Of a DNA stretch of 15,014 bases, positions 8,363 through 15,014 are shown in pieces. This DNA comes from Flavobacteriaceae bacterium UBA7684 (lineage in GTDB: Bacteria; Bacteroidota; Bacteroidia; Flavobacteriales; Flavobacteriaceae), in the NCBI GenBank assembly GCA_002482885.1, contig DLGW01000022.1, positions 1 to 15,014 of the forward strand. The letters run 5' to 3'. The notes beneath the pieces were generated by a model that was not told where the DNA came from, ran no database searches, and saw only the letters and a program-made list of their open reading frames with translations. Position numbers and translations under genes: made by a program. Each line of letters opens with the position of its first letter. Within the stretch, counting starts at the first letter, position 1.

Positions 8363-11300
8363 TTATCTAGTTAAATAAACCCATCCGGTTTTAGTTTCAC
8401 CTGAATTAAATTCTGCTACATAATAATAAGTAGCTGCTGGTAATTCATCTCCGTCATTGGTTTGTCCGTACCATTGATTGGTATAATTAGTTCCTTCGAA
8501 AACTTTAACGCCGTAACGATTAAAGATTTGAACTAATTTTGGATTTAAACCCGATAAGTCAAAGGTGTCATTTTTACCATCTCCGTTTGGTGAAACTCCT
8601 TTAGGTATTTCACAAAAATCAGTTTGAACTACAAACGGTTCTGTAATACTACATCCTGAACCATTAGTGATTCTTACATATACCGTAGCCGGAAAACTTG
8701 ATAAGTTCAATGCGCTTACATTTAATTTAGAAGTTCCGTTTCCGATTGGCGCTCCACTGTTGTCTGTCCAAGCATAAGTTACTGTATTCGGATCAAATGA
8801 ATTAGATACAGGACTTGCAGTTACCATATATTCAATGTCTTCACAGTTACCTTCAATCGCTACTGCTGTGATGGTAGGGTTAACCGTTAATGTGAAAGGG
8901 AATGAATTAGCACATTGACCAACATTTGGTGTAAAAGTATAAGTGGTTGCTCCAACTGTAGCTGTACTTAATGCTGGAGACCAAGTTCCTACAATTCCAT
9001 TATCTGAAGTCGTAGGTAATGCACTTAAATTTTCGTTTTGACATACCGTAGGATTTGGTAATCCATTAAATGCAGGTGTTACAACAGCATTTACAGTTAA
9101 ATCAAAATCAGTTCCTTGAGCGCATTGCCCTGCATCTGGAGTAAAAGTATAAGTAGTTAATCCTGTAACGTTCAAATCTAATACTGGTGACCATGTTCCG
9201 GTAACTCCTTCAATAGAAGTTGTTGGGAAAGCATTAACTGGGTCGGTTTGACAAACGGTTGCACTTGGCATTCCGTTAAAGGTCGGTGTTGTTGGTGCTG
9301 TTACTGTTAAACCAAAAGTAGTTGGTGCAGCACATTGTCCCGCATCTGGAGTAAATGTATAAGTCGTTAGTCCTAAAATTGTAGAATCTAAAGCTCCCGA
9401 CCATGTTCCTGTAATTCCTTCCGTAGAAACTGTTGGTAAAACTCCTACTGCTCCATTTTGACAAGCAGTATTGCTTGGAAAATTATTGAAAGTTGCTACT
9501 GTTGGCGCGTTTACTGTGAAATTAAAAGTTGTTGGTGCAGCACACTGACCTGCATTTGGTGTAAATGTATAAGTCGTTAATCCTATAATGGTTGAATCTA
9601 AAGCTCCTGACCAAGACCCTACAATTCCTTCTGTAGAAACAGTTGGTAAAACTCCTACTGCTCCATTTAAACATGTTGTATTACTTGGTAAATTATTAAA
9701 CATTGGAACTGTTAATGGTGTTACTGTGAAGTTAAATGGAACCGAACTAGCACATTGTCCTGCGTCTGGAGTAAACGTATATGTAGTCACACCTAAAACT
9801 GAAGAATCTAAAACTCCTGACCATGTTCCTGTAATACCTTCTGTAGAAACAGTTGGTAAAACTCCTACTGTTCCATTTAAACATGTTGTATTACTTGGTA
9901 AATTATTAAACGTTGGAACCGTTGGTATGGTTACTGTTAAATCAAAAGTAGCTGGCGCAGCACATTGTCCCGCATCTGGAGTAAATGTGTAAGTAGTTAA
10001 TCCTGCAATCGAAGTATCAACTGCTGGCGACCAAGTTCCTGTAAAGCCTTCTGCAGAAACGATTGGTAAAGCCCCTACTACACTGTTTTGACAAGTTGTG
10101 TTGCTAGGTAAATTGTTGAACGTTGAAACTGTTGGTGCGGTTACTGTTAAATCAAAAGTTGTAGAAGCAGCACATTGTCCTGCATCTGGAGTAAATGTAT
10201 AAGTAGTTAATCCTACAACCGAGGTGTCAACTGCTGGTGACCAAGATCCTGTAAAGCCTTCTGCAGAAACCGTTGGTAAAGCCCCTACTACACTGTTTTG
10301 ACAAGTTGTGTTGCTAGGTAAATTATTAAACGTTGAAACTGTTGGTGCGCTTACTGTTAAATCAAAAGTTGTAGAAGCAGCACATTGTCCGGCATCTGGA
10401 GTAAATGTATAAGTAGTTAATCCTACAACCGAGGTGTCAACTGCTGATGACCAAGCTCCTGTAAAGCCCTCAACCGAAACTGTTGGTAAAGCCCCAACCA
10501 CACTGTTTTGACAAGCAGTATTACTTGGTAAATTATTAAATGTTGGAACAGTTGGCGCTGTTACTGTGAATTCAAACGGAACTGAACTAGCGCATTGACC
10601 TGCATCTGGAGTAAATGTATAAGTAGTTAATCCTAATATAGAAGAATCTAAAACCCCTGACCAAGTTCCTGTAATGCCTTCAACGGAAGCTGTTGGTAAT
10701 ACTCCCACTGCTCCATTTTCACAAGCTGTGTTACTTGGTAAATTATTAAATGTTGGAACTACTGGTTGATTAACCGTTAGATTATATGCAAAAGTATTGG
10801 CGTTTTGTCCTGCATCTGGAGTAAACAAATAGGAAGCACTTTGGGTGTTGTCTACCGATGCTGGATTCCAAGTACCTATTATTCCATTGTCAGAAGTTAT
10901 TGGTAAATTAACTACTGTACCTCTACAAATTATAGCAGGAAGAGTAAAAGTTGGATCGACAAACAATGTATTATTTACAGTTATTGCACGACTAATTGCC
11001 GCACCACATTGAGTAGGGTCGTTTGGAGTAAATGCATAATTTACACTTCCTGCTACCGAAGTATCTATCGTTGCAGGACTCCAAGTTCCTGTAATACCGT
11101 TATCTGAAGTAGCCGGTAAAGCTACTGGAACTTCACCAACATCATATGTAGAATCAAAAGAAAATGTTGGCTCTACGATTGGATTTACCGTAACAGTTAC
11201 CGATTTTTCTAAATTACAAATAATTGCTTCTGCAAAGGACATTTCATCTAATGCAAAATCATTTCCTGCGACAACTGTATTTCTATCAATAATTGTAATA

Positions 11301-12829
11301 ATCGCCGAATTAGAAGCTCCTGAATTCCATCTGTAAAATCTGCGAATCCATCCACAAGCCGTAGAAGGAGCTAAAGCGGTTCCTACAACACTTCCATTAA
11401 TTTGAGTTTCTAAATTGGCAGGACTTAATGCTGCCACACTTTGCACCCAATAACTAAAAATATAGTCTGTATTTTGTTTTAATCCATTTACGGTTTGACT
11501 CCAAACTCTATCATTATTTGCAGCAGTTGCAGAACCATCTACAACCATCATTAAATCATTATCGGTAGAACGGTCGGTACAAGTTGAAAAATCAGGTTCC
11601 CACGCTTTCGGATTAGAGACAATTCCATAAGCTTTTTGAGCCTTAGCAATTGTATTATCAGGAGTGAAATTGTAATCTGTTTCAAATCCATTGTTTCCTG
11701 CTCCAAAACCTCCATTTGTTAATAAATTTAAAGCATCCGATGAATTGGTAACTACTGTTGAAGTAACCGTATAAATAGTGGTCTGTGTAGGACTTACCGA
11801 TTGATTTGGCAAGGAAGGATCCGTTATAGAACCATCAGCTGGTTGTGCTGTCCATGTGTAAGTTGAAGTACTTCCTGAAACTGATAAATTTGTACTTGAC
11901 CCATTACAAATGGTAACATTTGGACTCGTAGTAATTTCAGTTGGAGCCTGAAGTTGAATATTTGGTGTAGTTGCTGTTGCTCCCAATCCGTCAGACACAC
12001 GTACCGTATAAGTATCTGGTGCTAAATTTATAAAATTACCTTCAGCATTTGTGGCTACGGTAGCTCCTAATGAATTTAACAAATCATAACTAAAAGGACC
12101 TGTACCGCCAAAACGCGAAGCCTCTATATAAGCATCATTATTACCTGGACAACTAGCTGGATTTGAAAAAAATTCAATAGTTAAAGGCGCCGGCGGAGCG
12201 GTTAATGAAAAATCATCTAAAGCAAAATCGTTTCCTAAACCATCTGCCAAATTATTGGCATTGGTGTGTCTTAAAGTAATGTTTACACAATTATTTGTTG
12301 GTGTAAAAGTGTAAACTACTTGTTGCCAACCATCATTTACATCTGGAGTAGTCTTAGAACCAGAAATCAACTGAACATTAGAGGCATTATTAAATAAAAC
12401 ATCAATTTCTGCCCTTGTTCCATTAGATAATGTTCTTACCCAATAACTAAAAGTATGAGTAACTGTGGTGCTTAACGCACAAATTCCCCCACCATTATTA
12501 CCAACTCCAAAAAAATGCTGTTGACCTCCTGATAACAGCATATCAAATGCTAAAAAATTTCCTGAGCCAGAACGTGCTGTAGCATTTACGAAATTTGAAT
12601 TAAATTGTTGAGAATTAGTTACTCTAGCATACTGCGCAGGACTACTTGTACCTGTAGCAGGATTTATAAATCCATAATTCCAAACTTGCCATCCCCCAGA
12701 ACTTTCCATATCACCATTAGTGATTAAATTTTCCTGCGAAAAACCTTTCAGCCCGAAGAAAAATAAAAGCATTAAAATAGCCCCCTGCCATTTTAAGTGC
12801 TTTCGATAATTAAACGTAATTTTAGTCAT
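8363..12829 (-). CDS. Large repeat-containing surface protein with type B T9SS C-terminal sorting domain
   Basis: Predicted cell-surface or secreted protein of 1488 residues, exported through Sec and then the T9SS. A long signal peptide ends after GFSQ (residue 32). Residues about 33-211 form a jelly-roll, carbohydrate-binding-module-like domain (starts ENLITNGDMES, ends GNDFALDDFSL). Residues 215-296 resemble a SprB repeat. Residues about 298-360 plus 537-550 look like one Ig/PKD-like domain into which a second jelly-roll domain (about 366-533, LNLLTNGGF to GNDFALDEMSF) is inserted. Eleven Ig-like repeats of about 70 residues span 551-1318. Residues 1319-1406 are a further Ig-like linker domain. 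Residues 1407-1488 match the gliding-motility-associated C-terminal (CHU_C, type B) sorting domain: PKGVSPNGDGKNDTFDLSG, then LVQIFNRYGVKVF, ending GWVYLTR. It is the first gene of an operon with PorP/SprF and the PorE-like protein. The domains suggest an adhesin or polysaccharide-binding surface protein; no catalytic domain is visible. It is not SprB itself, being far shorter than that protein. Confidence 0.9.
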   Translation of the reverse strand: MTKITFNYRKHLKWQGAILMLLFFFGLKGFSQENLITNGDMESSGGWQVWNYGFINPATGTSSPAQYARVTNSQQFNSNFVNATARSGSGNFLAFDMLLSGGQQHFFGVGNNGGGICALSTTVTHTFSYWVRTLSNGTRAEIDVLFNNASNVQLISGSKTTPDVNDGWQQVVYTFTPTNNCVNITLRHTNANNLADGLGNDFALDDFSLTAPPAPLTIEFFSNPASCPGNNDAYIEASRFGGTGPFSYDLLNSLGATVATNAEGNFINLAPDTYTVRVSDGLGATATTPNIQLQAPTEITTSPNVTICNGSSTNLSVSGSTSTYTWTAQPADGSITDPSLPNQSVSPTQTTIYTVTSTVVTNSSDALNLLTNGGFGAGNNGFETDYNFTPDNTIAKAQKAYGIVSNPKAWEPDFSTCTDRSTDNDLMMVVDGSATAANNDRVWSQTVNGLKQNTDYIFSYWVQSVAALSPANLETQINGSVVGTALAPSTACGWIRRFYRWNSGASNSAIITIIDRNTVVAGNDFALDEMSFAEAIICNLEKSVTVTVNPIVEPTFSFDSTYDVGEVPVALPATSDNGITGTWSPATIDTSVAGSVNYAFTPNDPTQCGAAISRAITVNNTLFVDPTFTLPAIICRGTVVNLPITSDNGIIGTWNPASVDNTQSASYLFTPDAGQNANTFAYNLTVNQPVVPTFNNLPSNTACENGAVGVLPTASVEGITGTWSGVLDSSILGLTTYTFTPDAGQCASSVPFEFTVTAPTVPTFNNLPSNTACQNSVVGALPTVSVEGFTGAWSSAVDTSVVGLTTYTFTPDAGQCAASTTFDLTVSAPTVSTFNNLPSNTTCQNSVVGALPTVSAEGFTGSWSPAVDTSVVGLTTYTFTPDAGQCAASTTFDLTVTAPTVSTFNNLPSNTTCQNSVVGALPIVSAEGFTGTWSPAVDTSIAGLTTYTFTPDAGQCAAPATFDLTVTIPTVPTFNNLPSNTTCLNGTVGVLPTVSTEGITGTWSGVLDSSVLGVTTYTFTPDAGQCASSVPFNFTVTPLTVPMFNNLPSNTTCLNGAVGVLPTVSTEGIVGSWSGALDSTIIGLTTYTFTPNAGQCAAPTTFNFTVNAPTVATFNNFPSNTACQNGAVGVLPTVSTEGITGTWSGALDSTILGLTTYTFTPDAGQCAAPTTFGLTVTAPTTPTFNGMPSATVCQTDPVNAFPTTSIEGVTGTWSPVLDLNVTGLTTYTFTPDAGQCAQGTDFDLTVNAVVTPAFNGLPNPTVCQNENLSALPTTSDNGIVGTWSPALSTATVGATTYTFTPNVGQCANSFPFTLTVNPTITAVAIEGNCEDIEYMVTASPVSNSFDPNTVTYAWTDNSGAPIGNGTSKLNVSALNLSSFPATVYVRITNGSGCSITEPFVVQTDFCEIPKGVSPNGDGKNDTFDLSGLNPKLVQIFNRYGVKVFEGTNYTNQWYGQTNDGDELPAATYYYVAEFNSGETKTGWVYLTR
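8876..11179 (-). repeat. Tandem array of eleven ~210-bp coding repeats
   Basis: Eleven head-to-tail units within the large surface protein. Numbered in protein order, R1 is 10970-11179, R2 10766-10969 (204 bp), and R3 to R11 are exact 210-bp units running down to 8876. The unit consensus is approximately PTFNNLPSNTxCQN, GVLPTVSxEG, ITGTWS, LTTYTFTPDAGQCA, ending in a hydrophobic xxFxLTVxA strand. R3 to R11 each carry two cysteines at unit positions 15 and 58, probably a disulfide in an Ig-like fold. R1 keeps only the second cysteine and R2 only the first. R10 and R11 are more diverged, R4 to R6 are nearly identical, and R3 and R7 to R9 form a second subgroup. Related GTWSPA...TYTFTP(D/T)AGQCA repeats are common in flavobacterial T9SS cargo. 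Confidence 0.95.
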
Positions 12830-12987
12830 GATATATATTTTGAATTAAACAGTTGCCAATTTAGTAAAAAAGTGTATTGAAAATCATGTCATTAGTTATA
12901 AAAGCCTATTTTTTATAGGATTAATTTAAAAATGATGTTTTCTAACGTTTTCGTTTTAATAACTTTCTTTTAACAATTAGATTAAAT
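12830..12987 (-). other. Leader region of the T9SS cargo operon
   Basis: Non-coding stretch between the typA terminator and the start of the large surface protein gene; the operon promoter must lie here or be absent. I find no convincing -33/-7 pair. The best -7-like string on the minus strand is TAAATTGG (12856-12863), matching TAnnTTTG at seven of eight positions without a TTG at the right distance. It also contains a short perfect inverted repeat, CCTAT-TTTTT-ATAGG (12905-12919), which could form a small leader hairpin. Confidence 0.4.
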
Positions 12988-13021
12988 AAAAAAAACCACC
13001 AACTTTCGTTGATGGTTTTTT
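12988..13021 (-). terminator. Intrinsic terminator of typA, GAAA loop
   Basis: Read on the minus strand: A run, CCATCAAC, loop GAAA, GTTGGTGG, then a run of eight T. The eight-bp core stem pairs completely if one U-G wobble is allowed, and the A and T tracts extend it. On the plus strand the same position is a C/A mismatch and the loop is TTTC, so the structure favours minus-strand transcription. It begins about 60 nt after the typA stop codon and isolates typA from the downstream surface-protein operon. Confidence 0.8.
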
Positions 13022-13081
13022 ACTTAAATTGTATTCTTAGATGTAATAGACCAAAAAATCTATTATCTAAAATCTATAAAT

Positions 13082-14878
13082 TTAAATCTTATATCTTTTT
13101 CTATCTGTTTCAGTCAAATAAATTTTTCTTAAACGAATAGATTTTGGTGTAACTTCTACATATTCATCTTTTTGAATATATTCCAAAGCTTCCTCTAAAG
13201 AGAAAATAATTGGAGGAATAATTCTTGCTTTATCATCATTTCCTGACGAACGAACGTTAGATAGTTTTTTCTCTTTAGTCACGTTAATACACATATCATC
13301 ACTACGTGAGTTTTCTCCAATTACTTGACCTTCATAAATCTCAGCATTTGGCTCTACGAAAAACTTACCACGATCTTGTAATTTATCAATTGAATAAGGA
13401 ATAGCTTTTCCTTTTTCCATAGAGATTAATGACCCTTTGTTACGTCCAGCAATTTCTCCTTTGTATGGTTCGTATCCAATAAAACGGTGTGCCATAATTG
13501 CCTCACCAGCAGTAGCTGTTAACAATTGATTACGCAAACCAATAATTCCACGTGATGGAATATTGAATTTTACAATCATACGTTCACCTTTGGTTTCCAT
13601 TGAAAGCATTTCACCCTTACGCAAGGTAACAAACTCTACTGCTCTACCTGATAGACTTTCTGGCAAATCAATGGTTAATTCTTCAATTGGTTCACATTTT
13701 TGACCATCAATTTCTTTAATGATAACTTGTGGTTGGCCAATTTGTAATTCATACCCTTCTCTTCTCATCGTTTCGATAAGAACTGATAAATGAAGTACAC
13801 CACGACCGAATACCATAAACTTATCTGCAGAATCAGTTTCACCTAACTTCATGGCTAAGTTTTTCTCTAATTCTTTTGTTAAACGTTCACGAATGTGTCT
13901 AGAAGTTACAAATTTCCCTTCTTTACCAAAGAAAGGCGAATCGTTAATGGTGAACAACATACTCATAGTTGGCTCATCAATAGCGATGGTTTGTAATGCT
14001 TCAGGATTTTCAAAATCAGCAATAGTATCACCAATCTCAAAACCTTCTACTCCAACAATCGCACAAATGTCTCCAGCAATTACTTCTGTAACCTTTTTAC
14101 GACCTAAACCTTCAAAAGTATGTAATTCTTTGATTCTTGACCTTGTTATTGTGCCATCTCTTTTCACTAATGAAATTGGCATGTTCTCTTTTAAAACACC
14201 TCTTTCCAAACGACCAATGGCAATACGACCTGTAAATGCAGAGAAATCTAATGAGGTAATTAACATTTGTGGTGTTCCTTCTGAAACTTTTGGAGCTGGC
14301 ACATTAGCAATTACCATATCCAATAGTGGTTCAATATTTTCTGTTTGATTATTCCAGTGGTCTGACATCCAGTTATTTTTAGCTGACCCATAAACCGTTG
14401 GAAAATCCAATTGCCATTCTTGTGCTCCTAATTCAAACATCAAGTCAAAAACTTTTTCATGAACTTCTTCAGGAGTACAGTTCTCTTTATCAACTTTATT
14501 AATTACCACACATGGTTTTAAACCTAAATCAATTGCTTTTTGAAGTACAAAACGAGTTTGAGGCATAGGCCCTTCGAAAGCATCTACTAACAAACAAACT
14601 CCGTCAGCCATGTTTAATACACGCTCTACTTCTCCACCAAAATCGGCGTGACCCGGAGTATCTATAATATTAATTTTTGTTCCTTTATAGTTTACAGAAA
14701 CGTTTTTAGAAGTAATGGTAATACCTCTTTCACGTTCTAAGTCATTGTTGTCTAAAATTAAATCACCTGTATTTTCATTTTCACGAAATAACTGACAGTG
14801 ATACATGATTTTATCAACCAAAGTAGTTTTACCGTGATCGACGTGGGCAATAATTGCGATGTTTCTAATTGATGTCAT
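13082..14878 (-). CDS. typA: Translational GTPase TypA/BipA
   Basis: Ribosome-associated GTPase of the EF-G-like family, involved in 50S assembly and in adaptation to cold and other stress. With the ATG at 14876-14878 the protein has 598 residues, near the usual family length, and starts MTSIRNIAIIAHVDHGKTTL. The GTPase motifs are G1 AHVDHGKT (11-18), G2 Thr54 in RGIT, G3 DTPGH (73-77), G4 NKVD (127-130) and G5 GSAK (164-167). A beta-barrel domain 2 (about 200-300), EF-G-like domains III and V, and the BipA-specific C-terminal region (including NVTKEKKLSNVRSSGNDDKA) follow, ending TDRKRYKI. An in-frame TTG at 14897-14899 would add seven residues, but it overlaps the -7 promoter element and would fall outside the transcript, so the ATG is preferred. 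The gene appears monocistronic: it has its own promoter (14897-14929) and its own terminator (12988-13021). Confidence 0.96.
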   Translation of the reverse strand: MTSIRNIAIIAHVDHGKTTLVDKIMYHCQLFRENENTGDLILDNNDLERERGITITSKNVSVNYKGTKINIIDTPGHADFGGEVERVLNMADGVCLLVDAFEGPMPQTRFVLQKAIDLGLKPCVVINKVDKENCTPEEVHEKVFDLMFELGAQEWQLDFPTVYGSAKNNWMSDHWNNQTENIEPLLDMVIANVPAPKVSEGTPQMLITSLDFSAFTGRIAIGRLERGVLKENMPISLVKRDGTITRSRIKELHTFEGLGRKKVTEVIAGDICAIVGVEGFEIGDTIADFENPEALQTIAIDEPTMSMLFTINDSPFFGKEGKFVTSRHIRERLTKELEKNLAMKLGETDSADKFMVFGRGVLHLSVLIETMRREGYELQIGQPQVIIKEIDGQKCEPIEELTIDLPESLSGRAVEFVTLRKGEMLSMETKGERMIVKFNIPSRGIIGLRNQLLTATAGEAIMAHRFIGYEPYKGEIAGRNKGSLISMEKGKAIPYSIDKLQDRGKFFVEPNAEIYEGQVIGENSRSDDMCINVTKEKKLSNVRSSGNDDKARIIPPIIFSLEEALEYIQKDEYVEVTPKSIRLRKIYLTETDRKRYKI

Positions 14879-14896
14879 TTTAAATTTTTTGAACGG

Positions 14897-14929
14897 CAAA
14901 AATACATTTTATTTTCTGCTAAGCAACAA
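14897..14929 (-). promoter_or_regulatory. Bacteroidota-type promoter of typA
   Basis: Minus strand: TATTTTTG at 14897-14904 matches the -7 consensus TAnnTTTG, and TTG at 14924-14926 (within TTGTTG, 14924-14929) lies 19 nt upstream, the usual spacing for the -33 element. The -7 box ends 18 nt before the typA ATG, predicting a very short leader of about 10-14 nt. Such leaders without a Shine-Dalgarno sequence are normal in this phylum. Confidence 0.6.
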
Positions 14930-14960
14930 TAAAACAGATGATTAAACCGTTAAGTTATCA

Positions 14961-14988
14961 GTATTTAGTTCATTATCAAACTAAATAC
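14961..14988. repeat. Perfect 10-bp inverted repeat upstream of typA
   Basis: GTATTTAGTT (14961-14970), loop CATTATCA, AACTAAATAC (14979-14988). It lies about 32 nt upstream of the -33 box of typA. No T run follows on either strand, so a simple intrinsic terminator is unlikely; an operator for typA or for a gene to the right of the window, or an mRNA 3' end structure, are alternatives. The remaining bases up to 15014 contain no open reading frame that I can support. Confidence 0.5.
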
Positions 14989-15014
14989 CCTATAAAACAA
15001 AAAACCCTTACTGT

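Noticed and set aside
9588..9992. Plus-strand frame of 134 codons across the repeat array
   Set aside because: Antisense shadow of the 210-bp repeats; its own internal repetition simply mirrors the coding repeats of the large surface protein.
8876..11179. CRISPR array or non-coding satellite
   Set aside because: The repeats are 210 bp, contiguous without spacers, in frame and coding for an Ig-like domain within a continuous open reading frame.
13851..14348. Plus-strand frame of 165 codons antisense to typA
   Set aside because: It lies wholly within the well-conserved typA gene and shows no recognisable domain or signal.

Overview
The window looks like a piece of chromosome from a Flavobacteriaceae member (phylum Bacteroidota, Flavobacterium-like). 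The evidence is an AT-rich composition, two start regions with the Bacteroidota -7 promoter element TAnnTTTG, no Shine-Dalgarno-like leaders, and a type IX secretion system (T9SS) gene set: a type B sorting-domain cargo, a PorP/SprF protein and a TPR/PD40/OmpA protein. All calls rest on reading the sequence and on remembered family features; no database search was run.

Layout, left to right. (1) 2-1783, plus strand: a DEAD-box RNA helicase whose 5' end lies outside the window, with a DbpA-type RNA-binding domain and a Gly/Arg/Ser-rich tail. (2) 1814-2620, plus strand, 30 nt downstream: an exported protein with a carboxypeptidase-regulatory-like domain and a C-terminal part of unknown function. 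(3) 2687-5347, minus strand, convergent with gene 2: the ParC-type subunit A of topoisomerase IV, with a -7 promoter element in its leader. (4) 5447-5482: a strong hairpin terminator closing the next operon. (5) 5502-12829, minus strand: a three-gene operon transcribed from right to left. It encodes a 1488-residue surface protein with eleven tandem ~70-residue repeats and a type B T9SS sorting domain, then PorP/SprF, then a PorE-like OmpA-family protein. (6) 12988-13021: an intrinsic terminator for the last gene. (7) 13082-14878, minus strand: the translational GTPase TypA/BipA, with a recognisable -33/-7 promoter at 14897-14929. (8) 14930-15014: non-coding sequence with a perfect 10-bp inverted repeat.

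How the genes work together. The helicase, ParC and TypA are housekeeping functions (RNA remodelling, chromosome decatenation, ribosome-associated stress adaptation). The 7.3-kb operon is the accessory part and forms a coherent unit. The large repeat protein is the likely T9SS cargo. PorP/SprF is the outer-membrane partner that type B cargo typically needs. The OmpA-family protein probably ties the assembly to peptidoglycan. This resembles the sprB-sprF arrangement of F. johnsoniae and the PorE/PorP proteins of Porphyromonas, and similar triads recur in flavobacteria, so I regard it as a known type of module with an undescribed cargo rather than a new system. The most unusual sequence feature is the 210-bp repeat array (8876-11179), which shows two interleaved repeat subfamilies and near-identical blocks suggesting recent duplication or gene conversion.
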